Positions 53,319 to 61,627 of a stretch of DNA of 63,730 bases are shown in pieces. Location of the stretch: assembly GCA_018064475.1 (NCBI GenBank), contig JAGHVD010000068.1, positions 1-63,730 of the forward strand, in the 5' to 3' direction. The DNA comes from Candidatus Scatonaster coprocaballi (GTDB lineage: Bacteria; Bacillota; Clostridia; Saccharofermentanales; Saccharofermentanaceae). Position 1 is the first letter of the stretch. Every line of letters starts with the position of its first letter. The position numbers were made by a program, and so were the translations under genes. The notes beneath the pieces were generated by a model. That model ran no database searches. It saw only the letters and a program-made list of their open reading frames with translations, and was not told the origin of the DNA.

Positions 53319-53777
53319 TTACTCGGCGTAGTACATATAGAGATACGGATCCGTATTATTCTCCAAGCAGACAAAGACTACCAGATCGCCGTCTTTCACT
53401 TTGCCCACGGCCTCCCAAGAAGAGGAAGTCGGATTCGGAATCAGCCTGCAACTCCCGAATAGTTCATACTTGATGATATTGAATCTAGATAATTCTATCT
53501 CATCGTGATTCTCGCCAAGAAGTTCGTGGAGCTCGCTGATCACTTCGAACATGTGGTCATTGGTATCAATGCGAATCTTCGCCTCGAAGCTGTTGCGGTG
53601 GAACATCGAACCGCCGGCCACATACTTCTCGATCGTGCAGTAATTCGGGAGATCGAACCCAGTCTTGCGCTCAATCACACGTTTCTTCTGATCCAAGACT
53701 TTGAACACTACAAAAGTAATACCAAGTAGGATCACCAGTGCAACCAGAATAACTGTCGTCTTTCTTCTCGAGTCCAT
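53319..53777 (-). CDS. Membrane-anchored hypothetical protein
   Basis: A 152-residue protein with a short basic N-terminus (MDSRRKT), one transmembrane helix (about 8-27, VILVALVILLGITFVVFKVL) and a soluble domain of about 120 residues outside the membrane. No recognised motif; a single-pass extracytoplasmic protein. I start at the ATG at 53777 with AAAGGA eight bases upstream; the frame extends 34 codons into tatD. It begins one base after the tatD stop, so it ends the metG-tatD transcript. Confidence 0.75.
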   Translation of the reverse strand: MDSRRKTTVILVALVILLGITFVVFKVLDQKKRVIERKTGFDLPNYCTIEKYVAGGSMFHRNSFEAKIRIDTNDHMFEVISELHELLGENHDEIELSRFNIIKYELFGSCRLIPNPTSSSWEAVGKVKDGDLVVFVCLENNTDPYLYMYYAE

Positions 53778-53778
53778 C

Positions 53779-54588
53779 TTACGTATCCTTTCCGAACAAG
53801 CGCTGCGCGTTCTCTGTCGTGATCCGTGCCATCTCTTCTGCTGAGACGCCCTTGATTCGAGCCATCTCTTCGACCACATACTTCACATAGGCAGGTTCAT
53901 TGCGGTTTCCACGCATCGGGACCGGTGCCATATATGGCGAATCTGTCTCAACAAGAAGACGATCCATCGGACACATCCGAATGACGTCCGGTGCTTTTCT
54001 CGCATTCTTAAAAGTAATCGGACCATCAAAACCAAGATAGAAACCCATCTTCAAGAGGATCTCCGCTGTCTCCGGGCTTCCCGAGAAGCAGTGAAAAACA
54101 CCCGGCACTTCGCGAAGTGTCTTCTGCTCATACAAGGATCGGATCATGAACAGCGTGTCTTCACAGGCGTCACGTTCATGAATGACCACCGGCAGATCGT
54201 AGCGGAAAGCAAGTCCCATCTGATAGATGAAGGCCGCCGCCTCACAGGCCGGTGAGCAATCCTCGTAATGGTAATCCATACCGATCTCGCCCACAGCCAC
54301 GATACCCAGCTCGTCTTTCCTACGAAGCCAGTCTTCCAGCTGTTCCTTGGCATACTCATCGAAGTGTTCCGCTTCTTCAGGATGAACACCTACCATACAG
54401 GAAAGCTTTACGCCGCAGTCTTTCTTGGCTTTTCGAACATCCAAAGAAATCTGACTGTCCTCGATGTTGGAGCTGGCCAGCATGATGTGTGTCACGCCTG
54501 CATTTCTAGCATTTTCCAGCACAGCATCGAGGTCATCCTTATATTCCTCATGCCAGTTCAGATGCGCGTGGGTATCGAAAATTTCCAT
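53779..54588 (-). CDS. tatD: TatD family deoxyribonuclease
   Basis: Cytosolic metal-dependent 3'-5' exonuclease (amidohydrolase fold). Metal ligands lie in FDTHAHLN at the N-terminus, GEIGMDYHYE, VIHERDA, HCFSG and VETDSPYMAP. Length 269. It starts three bases after metG, the standard metG-tatD pair in Firmicutes, and the next gene follows immediately. Confidence 0.96.
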   Translation of the reverse strand: MEIFDTHAHLNWHEEYKDDLDAVLENARNAGVTHIMLASSNIEDSQISLDVRKAKKDCGVKLSCMVGVHPEEAEHFDEYAKEQLEDWLRRKDELGIVAVGEIGMDYHYEDCSPACEAAAFIYQMGLAFRYDLPVVIHERDACEDTLFMIRSLYEQKTLREVPGVFHCFSGSPETAEILLKMGFYLGFDGPITFKNARKAPDVIRMCPMDRLLVETDSPYMAPVPMRGNRNEPAYVKYVVEEMARIKGVSAEEMARITTENAQRLFGKDT

Positions 54589-54591
54589 CGA

Positions 54592-56535
54592 TCAGGAAAC
54601 CTCCGCACCTGGTTCTACGCCTTCCGGAACAGACAGCAGACCGTACTCGCCATTCTCCTTCTCTGCACAGAGGATCATGCCGTACGAATCGAAACCACGG
54701 AGTTTTCTTGGTGCAAGATTCGCTACCCAAACGACCATCTTACCTACCATCTCTTCCGGTGTGTAATACTGCGCAATACCGGACAGTACCTGCATCTTGC
54801 GGTCGCCTACATCCAGCTGCATACGAAGGAGCTTATCTGCCTTCGGTACCTTCTCACACTCGAGTACCTTGGCCGCACGGAGTTCGAGTTTCGCAAAATC
54901 ATCGTAGACGATCTCGTCCTTGTGCTCCAGAACCTTGCCCTTGGCTGCCACCTCGGCCGCCTCAGAAATCTTACCCAGTTCTTCCAGTTCTTTCTCCATA
55001 TCCAGACGTGGGAAAAGCACCTCACCCTTCTGTACCGTTACATCCTTGGCCAGTGCGCCGATATCATCGGAAGATGCCCATTCACATACGGAAGCATCTG
55101 CGCCGATCTGTGTAAAGATCAGCGGGCAGGTGTTCGGCATGACCGGACTTAACAGGATCGCACATACACGGATCGTATCCAGCAGGTTGTAAAGTACAGT
55201 CGCCAAGCGAACCTTCTTGCTCTCATCCTTGGCCAGTGTCCACGGTGCATTCTCATCGATATACTTGTTGGCACGAGCGATGACCTTGAAGATCTCCGCC
55301 AATGCAGCAGAGATATGGAGAGATTCGTAATTCTCTTCTACGAATGGCTTCAGGTTCTTCGCCATGGTCAGAAGCTCGTCATCCAGCGGATCAGTCTCAC
55401 GCTCGACCGGAAGCTTACCATCGAAATATTTGAGCACCATTGCAACCGTACGGGAAACGAGGTTACCGAGGTCATTGGCAAGGTCAGTATTGATGCGCTG
55501 AACCATCTGCTCATTGCTGAACGGGCAGTCTGCACCGAAAGGCATCTCACGAAGGAGATGGTAACGAACCGCATCGACACCGTAGCGGTCAGCAAGAACG
55601 AACGGATCGATAACGTTACCTGTGGACTTACCCATCTTGGCACCACCGAATGTGATCCATCCGTGACCATAGATGTGCTTCGGCAACGGGAGATCCAGTG
55701 CCATCAGCATCGCCGGCCAGATCAAAGAGTGGAAACGAACGATTTCCTTCGCCATAACATGAATGTCTGCCGGCCAGTATTTCGCATAATCATCGTAGGT
55801 ATTGTTTCCGTAACCGAGCGCAGTGATATAGTTCGAAAGCGCATCGATCCAGACATATACGACGTGCTTCTCATCGAAGGATACCGGAACGCCCCATGTG
55901 AAGCTGGTTCTGGAAACACAGAGATCTTCCAGGCCCGGCTTGATGAAGTTGTTGATCATCTCGTTGACGCGGCTCTTCGGCTCCAGGAAGTTTCTCTCTT
56001 CGTCAAGAAGGAGTGCCTCGAGGCGATCGGAGAAAGCAGAAAGCTTGAAGAAATAAGCTTCTTCTTCTGCATCGGTCACGTCACGTCCGCAGTCCGGGCA
56101 CTTGCCGTCCTTCAACTGGCTCTCTGTCCAGAAAGACTCACAAGGTGTGCAATATTTACCAACATACTTGCCCTTATATATATGTCCTTTGTCGTAGAGT
56201 GTCTTGAAGATGTTCTGTACAGATTCCACGTGATATGGGTCTGTAGTACGGATGAAACGATCGTAGGTAATGCCCAAGCGACCCCAGAGTTTCTGGAAGT
56301 TTGCCACGATCTCATCAACATAGGCCTTCGGGGTCACGCCCTTCTCCTCGGCCTTCTTCTCAATCTTCTGACCATGCTCATCTGTTCCGGTCAAGAACAT
56401 GACGTCAAAGCCTTGCATTCGCTTATATCTGGAAACCACGTCACACGCAAGTGTGGTATAGCAATGCCCAATATGTGGGTTGCCGGACGGGTAATAAATC
56501 GGTGTAGTAATGTAGAACTTCTGCTTTTCGGCCAT
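54592..56535 (-). CDS. metG: Methionyl-tRNA synthetase
   Basis: Charges tRNA-Met. Class I signature HIGH (residues 21-24) in PSGNPHIGH; the second signature reads KMGKS (300-304) in place of KMSKS. A zinc knuckle is formed by Cys129, Cys132, Cys146 and Cys149. The C-terminal EMAP/tRNA-binding domain (about 540-647) starts after LEHKDEIVYDDFAKLELR. Length 647. GGGAG lies eight bases before the ATG. It has a near-consensus promoter and leads metG-tatD-membrane protein. The leader is too short for a T-box. Confidence 0.97.
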   Translation of the reverse strand: MAEKQKFYITTPIYYPSGNPHIGHCYTTLACDVVSRYKRMQGFDVMFLTGTDEHGQKIEKKAEEKGVTPKAYVDEIVANFQKLWGRLGITYDRFIRTTDPYHVESVQNIFKTLYDKGHIYKGKYVGKYCTPCESFWTESQLKDGKCPDCGRDVTDAEEEAYFFKLSAFSDRLEALLLDEERNFLEPKSRVNEMINNFIKPGLEDLCVSRTSFTWGVPVSFDEKHVVYVWIDALSNYITALGYGNNTYDDYAKYWPADIHVMAKEIVRFHSLIWPAMLMALDLPLPKHIYGHGWITFGGAKMGKSTGNVIDPFVLADRYGVDAVRYHLLREMPFGADCPFSNEQMVQRINTDLANDLGNLVSRTVAMVLKYFDGKLPVERETDPLDDELLTMAKNLKPFVEENYESLHISAALAEIFKVIARANKYIDENAPWTLAKDESKKVRLATVLYNLLDTIRVCAILLSPVMPNTCPLIFTQIGADASVCEWASSDDIGALAKDVTVQKGEVLFPRLDMEKELEELGKISEAAEVAAKGKVLEHKDEIVYDDFAKLELRAAKVLECEKVPKADKLLRMQLDVGDRKMQVLSGIAQYYTPEEMVGKMVVWVANLAPRKLRGFDSYGMILCAEKENGEYGLLSVPEGVEPGAEVS

Positions 56536-56570
56536 GTAACATGCTCCCTTTAATGCTTTTGCATTACATG

Positions 56571-56599
56571 ATTATAGCAACATTGGAGAGTTAAGACAA
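56571..56599 (-). promoter_or_regulatory. metG promoter
   Basis: TTGTCT (56599-56594), 17-bp spacer, TATAAT (56576-56571) on the minus strand, 36 bases before the start codon: a perfect -10. Divergent from the plus-strand zinc-ribbon gene. Confidence 0.8.
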
Positions 56600-56641
56600 T
56601 GTATTTTAAATAGCGTTACGGTATAAAAGCACTTCACATTG

Positions 56642-56650
56642 TGATAGAAT
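56642..56650 (+). promoter_or_regulatory. Possible extended -10 for the plus-strand operon
   Basis: TGATAGAAT (56642-56650) is a TGn extended -10 about 90 bases before the zinc-ribbon membrane protein. No good -35 is visible at 17 bp. CTTCAC and GTGAAG flank it as an inverted repeat (56632-56637 and 56652-56657), which might be an operator. Confidence 0.4.
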
Positions 56651-56739
56651 GGTGAAGGCTTGGGTGAAGAAGTAAAGATTGCTCACAGACAATTCTTCTT
56701 CCATAGTTGAATCAGAAACAGGAGAGGGGGGAGCAAGCC

Positions 56740-57555
56740 ATGCCCGATTCAGTATCACCGGTCACACAAAGATGTAAGATTTGTGGCGGTAAGCTCGTCA
56801 ACCACTATCTCGCAGGTTCATGCGTCTGCGCAAACTGTGGAAACAAGTGGTCTCTAGAAGAATTAGTTCCGAATTACTCCCAGTATGGCAGTGTCATCTC
56901 ACTCATTAACGAAGCCAACGACACTTTAGCGTCGAACGAGACCGTCATTGGTGCAAGTCAGGCAATGCTCCTTTACAAGAGTGCCCTCGCACAATGCGCA
57001 CTTTATCACGATGCAGTGGGTGCAGAACTGGTAGATGAATGCAAGAGGGGCCAAGCACTGGCCGAGAAGGTCAAGATCTATGCAGGCGCCAAAGATGCCA
57101 TGAATCACAAGAATTATCGTAAAGCAGAATCCGAGTTTGCGAAGATTCCTGATTTCCGCGATACAGAAGAACTCGCCGCTGCTTGTAAGAAGGCGCACGC
57201 TGCAGCCCGACTGAAGATGATTCCGCTTGACATCGTGATCGGCGCGATTCTGCCAGCCGTCCTATGTATCTTCCTTTACTTGAAGTTCAGTCTTCATTTA
57301 GGGATCATCATTCCGATCGGCATTGCGTTCACAGCGCTTCTGGCATTCGTCTTATACTTGGACACAGACCTGTCCACCGTAGTGAAAGTGTTAACCTTCC
57401 TCGTTTCCGTACCTTTTACCATATTCTTGGTGCTCTTCTACGGTTTCGATCTACCAGCTAAGAAGGCAGCTATCTCAGCAATTGCCGCACCTATCGTTAT
57501 CATTTTTGTCGTGGCTATCATGCCAGAAAGGAGTCAGAACAATGGAGCTAATTAG
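56740..57555 (+). CDS. Zinc-ribbon integral membrane protein
   Basis: A 271-residue protein. An N-terminal zinc ribbon CKICGG...CANCGN (about residues 12-37) is followed by a soluble helical region with Ala-rich, tetratricopeptide-like turns (about 55-160) and then about four transmembrane helices (about 163-262) up to a short tail. Start is ATG 56740 with GGGGAG upstream; a TTG 11 codons earlier is less likely. Its end overlaps the SPFH gene start by 14 bases, so the two are coupled. Zinc ribbon plus membrane segment next to an SPFH gene repeats the arrangement at 40283-42471, though with different topology. Confidence 0.75.
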   Translation: MPDSVSPVTQRCKICGGKLVNHYLAGSCVCANCGNKWSLEELVPNYSQYGSVISLINEANDTLASNETVIGASQAMLLYKSALAQCALYHDAVGAELVDECKRGQALAEKVKIYAGAKDAMNHKNYRKAESEFAKIPDFRDTEELAAACKKAHAAARLKMIPLDIVIGAILPAVLCIFLYLKFSLHLGIIIPIGIAFTALLAFVLYLDTDLSTVVKVLTFLVSVPFTIFLVLFYGFDLPAKKAAISAIAAPIVIIFVVAIMPERSQNNGAN

Positions 57556-58891
57556 TGTTATCAAGTACGAGGGTAGTAGTGACGTCTTGGTTTACAAGTA
57601 TCCGAAGGAAGATATCAACTTTGGTTCACAGTTGATCGTACACGAGGCGCAGGAAGCCATCTTCATGCGAGACGGCCAGATCGTGCAGGTCTTCTCTGCC
57701 GGCCGTTACACATTGGAGACCAAGAACTTCCCGATCTTGAAGGGATTGATAAGACTTGGTACCGGTGGTGAGAATGTTTTCCACGCGGAGATTTTCTTCA
57801 TCAACCTGACCACTCAGATGGGTCTTCTCTGGGGTACCGATGATAAGGTCAGACTCTTTGATCCGGCATCCGGTTTGAACATAGATATTGGTGCTAGCGG
57901 TAGCTTCAACTTGAGGATCGATGATTCGAAGAAGCTCCTTACCACTTTGGTCGGCACCGCCCAGACACTGCTCAATAGTGATATCGCGGGTGGCGAAGAT
58001 AACGGAGAATATAACACCGGCAAGTTCAGATCTGCCATGGTCAACCGCATCAAGGCTCATCTGGCCCGCGTGATTAAAGCCAAGAACATCAACATCCTCG
58101 AGATCGATGCTTATTTGGATGTTCTCTCTTCTGAATTGCTGGTCATCATCAACCAGGACTTCCAGGTATATGGTCTGTTCCTGCCGGAATTCTATGTCAC
58201 CACTGTCCAGACACCGGACGATGATCCGAATTTCCAGGCTTTGAGACAGCAGTTCGCAGACCGCACGCTGAAGATTCGTGAAGAGCAGATTAAGCGTGAC
58301 ACCGCAGAAGCTGCCCAGCAGAGAAAGATGGTCGAAGCACAGACTGAGGCACAGTTGAAGATGATGGGTGCACAGGGTGATGCCGAAGCACTCCGCATCA
58401 GAGCACAGGCTGAAGCAGATGCTTACCTTGCTAAGGCAAGAGTCGAAGCCGAAGAGATGAAGATGAAGGGTTACACCTACCAGGAGGAGACTGCAAGGCA
58501 GGTTGGCATGGAGGCCATGAAGAATGGTATCACAGGTGGTTCCGGTTCAGGTTCTGCCGCAGGCGGACTAGGTGACGTCGCAAGTCTCGGCGTTACGCTT
58601 GGTGCCATGGGTGGCGTCATCAACATGACCAGAGAAGCCATGAATCCTATCATGCAGAATGCTACACAGATGGGCCAGGGATTCGGCAACGCCGTATCCG
58701 GAAATCCAAGTGCTACACAGGCACCGGCCGCTCCGGTTGCTCCTGCAGCGCCAGTTGCTCCTTCTTCACCAGTTGCACCAGCGGCTCCGGTCGAAGCCGG
58801 CTGGAACTGCACAAACTGTGGCAAGACAGGAATCACTTCCCGTTTCTGCCCAGACTGCGGCACACCTTGTCAAACTCAGGGTGCGAACTAA
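57542..58891 (+). CDS. SPFH-domain protein with C-terminal zinc ribbon
   Basis: A 449-residue YdjI/virion-core-like SPFH protein. The SPFH domain (about 35-235) opens with INFGSQLIVHEAQEAIFMRDGQ; a helical, Ala/Glu/Gln-rich segment (about 245-330) predicts a coiled coil; a Pro/Ala-rich linker (about 395-425) leads to one zinc ribbon, CTNCGKTGITSRFCPDCG. Start ATG 57542 with AAAGGAG eight bases upstream. It is a paralogue, by design, of the 442-residue protein at 40283; that one has three ribbons. Partner of the preceding membrane protein; downstream genes form a separate metabolic set. Confidence 0.88.
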   Translation: MELISVIKYEGSSDVLVYKYPKEDINFGSQLIVHEAQEAIFMRDGQIVQVFSAGRYTLETKNFPILKGLIRLGTGGENVFHAEIFFINLTTQMGLLWGTDDKVRLFDPASGLNIDIGASGSFNLRIDDSKKLLTTLVGTAQTLLNSDIAGGEDNGEYNTGKFRSAMVNRIKAHLARVIKAKNINILEIDAYLDVLSSELLVIINQDFQVYGLFLPEFYVTTVQTPDDDPNFQALRQQFADRTLKIREEQIKRDTAEAAQQRKMVEAQTEAQLKMMGAQGDAEALRIRAQAEADAYLAKARVEAEEMKMKGYTYQEETARQVGMEAMKNGITGGSGSGSAAGGLGDVASLGVTLGAMGGVINMTREAMNPIMQNATQMGQGFGNAVSGNPSATQAPAAPVAPAAPVAPSSPVAPAAPVEAGWNCTNCGKTGITSRFCPDCGTPCQTQGAN

Positions 58892-58924
58892 TCGTTCCGC
58901 TCTGCCTTCTTACGAGGAACGCGT

Positions 58925-59758
58925 ATGCTTTATATCGTATGTGCCCTTCCCATTGAGGCAAAATCACTGGTCCTTCCGCTTTCTTTGCGGAAAGACCAGT
59001 TTTCATGTCCATACGAAACCTATCTTGCCGAAGATCACTCTTGTGTACTGGTCGTTTCCGGTCCGGGCGCCATTGCCGCCTCCGCCGCAACGACCTATCT
59101 ACTCACTCGTTTCGGTTTCAAGAATGACCAGGATTTTCTTCTTAATTTTGGTTCCTGCGCCGGCGAGAAAGGTGGTCTATATCTCATCCACAAGATCATC
59201 GATCAGGCCACAAGCCGAACCTTCTATCCGGATATGTGCTATGACCTCTCCGTATCAGGCCTGACGCTCTCCGATGAGCGCGCCGTCACCACCTGTTATC
59301 AGGTTGTATCTTCCCTTGAGGATTCAGACATGCTCTACGATATGGAAGCTTCCGGTATTTACCAAGCCGCTTCCCGCTTTGTCCCGCCGCACCGGATGGT
59401 CTTTCTCAAATTTGTATCGGATGCCGGCATAGTTGAAGCAGGTCAACTTACACCGGAAGCGCTGAAGATGTGTGCGGATACACATGCGACCACCGTGCTG
59501 AAGGTGATGAATACATTGCGCGCGGCCTGTACGCCGATACCCACTTTCGACGAAGCGCTCTATAACCAGACAGCTCTTGACCTGTGTGCCAGTGAGACGA
59601 TGAGTCACGAGCTTCGGCAACTATTCCGCTATGCCCTCACTTCTGATCAGGACATGGAAAATCTCTTGCAAACCATGAAGCAGGATGGCAAGCTCCCTGT
59701 CTCATCCAAACGAGAGGGAAAGGTGGTGCTCGATGAAATCCGACAACATCTCCTATAA
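58925..59758 (+). CDS. Nucleoside phosphorylase/nucleosidase family protein
   Basis: A 277-residue PNP/UDP-family protein, closest in motif to 5'-methylthioadenosine/S-adenosylhomocysteine nucleosidase. It opens IVCALPIEAKSL; the nucleoside-binding DMEASG has Glu141, which usually contacts the ribose, and Asp166 in FVSDAG is at the position of the catalytic Asp. Substrates of the family include MTA, SAH and 5'-deoxyadenosine. It overlaps the radical-SAM gene by 26 bases, which suggests that it clears 5'-deoxyadenosine made by the neighbour. GAGG lies seven bases before the ATG. Exact substrate not decided. Confidence 0.75.
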   Translation: MLYIVCALPIEAKSLVLPLSLRKDQFSCPYETYLAEDHSCVLVVSGPGAIAASAATTYLLTRFGFKNDQDFLLNFGSCAGEKGGLYLIHKIIDQATSRTFYPDMCYDLSVSGLTLSDERAVTTCYQVVSSLEDSDMLYDMEASGIYQAASRFVPPHRMVFLKFVSDAGIVEAGQLTPEALKMCADTHATTVLKVMNTLRAACTPIPTFDEALYNQTALDLCASETMSHELRQLFRYALTSDQDMENLLQTMKQDGKLPVSSKREGKVVLDEIRQHLL

Positions 59759-60749
59759 CTTCCCTTTCTCCCATATCTATGTGGAAAAACAAGCCGCGGA
59801 CCATCCGCTGACCAAGGAGATCCTCAGTCGCTTCAAGAAGTCTGTGGTGATCCCCATCGACCACTACAAAGATGTCTTCAACCGCACCCATCAGGATTTC
59901 GAACTGCAGAAGACCGCCCCCGCCCTGATTCTTGCCAAGAATGAAGGTGCGAGTGTTTTTGCCGGATCTCCTGTATGCCAGGATTTCGGAAATGATCACT
60001 TCTACTATACGTCCTGTGCGAGAGGATGCATCTTCAACTGCGAATACTGTTTCCTTCGTGGCATGTACGGATCCGGAAACGTCGTAATCTTCGTCAATCT
60101 AGAGGATATATTTACCGAGGTCGATATGATGTGCAGACAGCATCACATGTATCTATGTGTCTCCTACGACACCGATCTCATCGCGTTGGAGTCTCTCACA
60201 GGCTTTGTCTCGAAGTGGTCTTCTTTCACAGAAAGCCACGACGATCTCACCATTGAGATCCGGACCAAGTCTTTCCGCAAAGATATCTACGACATCTGTA
60301 AGCCTTGCCCGCGAACCATCTTCGCCTATACCCTGTCGCCGCAAGAGGTCATCGACCGCTACGAACAGAAGACGGCTTCACTCTCCGACCGGCTAGAGGC
60401 TGCCGCGTATGCCATCTCCAAGGGCTTCCCTGTGCGGCTTTGCTTCGACCCCGTCATCTACTTCCGAGGCTGGCAGGACGCATATGCCGCACTGATCCAT
60501 GAAGTAGCCGAGAAGATCGACCTTTCCAAAGTGAAAGATGTAAGCGTAGGTTCTTTCCGCATCCCAGCGGAATACATGAAACCACTTCGAAAGAGTTTTC
60601 CCTCATCTTCCATCTGCCAGTTCCCCTACGAGAACCGAAATGGTGTCTTCCAGTACCCGGAAGCCCAACAAAGAGAGATGGAGAACACTCTCGTAACACT
60701 GTTACAAAGCCTGATATCAAAGGATCGGATCTACCGAGCCGAGTTCTAA
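59733..60749 (+). CDS. Radical SAM, spore photoproduct lyase-like
   Basis: A 338-residue radical-SAM protein of the spore photoproduct lyase (SplB) type, the enzyme that repairs UV-induced spore photoproduct in germinating spores. The cluster motif is Cys99-x3-Cys103-x2-Cys106 in CIFNCEYC, with another Cys at 95 and two Tyr just before (DHFYYTSC). Cys142 (LCVSYDTD) lies near the place of the H-donor Cys141 of the B. subtilis enzyme, but the spacing to the following LTG looks about three residues longer, so equivalence is uncertain. Start ATG 59733 with AAAGGTGG upstream, 16 codons inside the longest frame. The nucleosidase gene overlaps it, as often found for this family in Clostridia. Presence suggests, but does not prove, a spore-former. 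Confidence 0.72.
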   Translation: MKSDNISYNFPFSHIYVEKQAADHPLTKEILSRFKKSVVIPIDHYKDVFNRTHQDFELQKTAPALILAKNEGASVFAGSPVCQDFGNDHFYYTSCARGCIFNCEYCFLRGMYGSGNVVIFVNLEDIFTEVDMMCRQHHMYLCVSYDTDLIALESLTGFVSKWSSFTESHDDLTIEIRTKSFRKDIYDICKPCPRTIFAYTLSPQEVIDRYEQKTASLSDRLEAAAYAISKGFPVRLCFDPVIYFRGWQDAYAALIHEVAEKIDLSKVKDVSVGSFRIPAEYMKPLRKSFPSSSICQFPYENRNGVFQYPEAQQREMENTLVTLLQSLISKDRIYRAEF

Positions 60750-60775
60750 ACAAGCCCTAGGAGGAGATAGACAAA

Positions 60776-61480
60776 ATGAGCAAATCAGCAATCGTAACCG
60801 GTGCTTCTTCCGGAATTGGACTTGCCATCTGTGAGACTTTGCTACAGATGGACTATGAGGTCTACGGCATCGGCCGGGACTTCAAAGCAGCAGATCGCGT
60901 CACGGCGTCGAGTGATTTTCACGTAGTCGAATTGGATCTTCTGGACACCGGCAAGCTGGAGGCAGAGATTCGTGCAATCTCAAAGGGAAAAGATATCCAC
61001 CTTCTCCTCAATTGTGCCGGAGTCGGCTTCTATGGGCTGCACGAAGAAATTGCTTCTTCTCACCTCTCCGCCATGGTTCGCACCAATCTGGAAGTGCCGA
61101 TCGTACTGACGAACCTTCTACTTCGGAAACTGAAAGAGACCCAAGGCACCATCATCAACATTGCTTCCGTCACCGCGATAGAAAGTAATCCTCACGGTGC
61201 GGCCTACGGTGCCACGAAAGCAGGTCTTCTGAGTTTCTCCCGGAGTCTTTTCGATGAGGCCAGAAAGTACGGCGTCAAGGTGACGACGATCCTTCCTGAT
61301 ATGACCGATACTAACCTCTATCGGAATGCGGATTTCGAAGCTTCCAAGGAAGTATCTGCACGACTTCTCCCCCAAGACGTATCCGACGCTGTAAAGTATA
61401 TTCTCACCGCTGATCCTCACATGGTGATTACAGAGTTCACACTGCGTCCGCAACTGCATCGAATTGAGAAAAAACGTTAA
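60776..61480 (+). CDS. Short-chain dehydrogenase/reductase
   Basis: A 234-residue classical SDR, NAD(P)(H)-dependent. The Rossmann motif is TGASSGIG (8-15), followed by NCAG (79-82); the catalytic set is Ser131 in NIASV, Tyr144 and Lys148 in AAYGATKAG. Substrate not predictable. AGGAGG lies about 11 bases before the ATG. It follows the radical-SAM gene by 26 bases and may share its transcript. Confidence 0.92.
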   Translation: MSKSAIVTGASSGIGLAICETLLQMDYEVYGIGRDFKAADRVTASSDFHVVELDLLDTGKLEAEIRAISKGKDIHLLLNCAGVGFYGLHEEIASSHLSAMVRTNLEVPIVLTNLLLRKLKETQGTIINIASVTAIESNPHGAAYGATKAGLLSFSRSLFDEARKYGVKVTTILPDMTDTNLYRNADFEASKEVSARLLPQDVSDAVKYILTADPHMVITEFTLRPQLHRIEKKR

Positions 61481-61557
61481 AATTCGGTTCCAATCGCGTA
61501 AATCGGAAAAGATACTTGATTATTCCATACTAAATCTGTGACAGTCCTCGTCAATAT

Positions 61558-61577
61558 GTATAGCACTCGTGCTATAC
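61558..61577. promoter_or_regulatory. 20-bp palindrome on a promoter, operator candidate
   Basis: GTATAGCAC, two bases, GTGCTATAC: perfect 9-bp arms. The right arm contains the extended -10 element TGCTATACT (61570-61578) of the promoter for the phosphodiesterase gene, whose start is 50 bases downstream. An operator that would block RNA polymerase is the simplest reading; its regulator is unknown. It is not a CIRCE, since the arms are separated by two bases rather than nine. Confidence 0.55.
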
Positions 61578-61627
61578 TGATGATGTAGAACAAATCTGAT
61601 TGATGTAAGCAGAAATGGAAGACTACT

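Noticed and set aside
56536-56570. T-box or SAM riboswitch before metG
   Set aside because: The leader between the -10 element and the start is only about 35 bases, too short for any such element.
61558-61577. Palindrome read as a second CIRCE because it contains TAGCACTC
   Set aside because: The arms are two bases apart, not nine, and the outer arms do not match TTAGCACTC/GAGTGCTAA.
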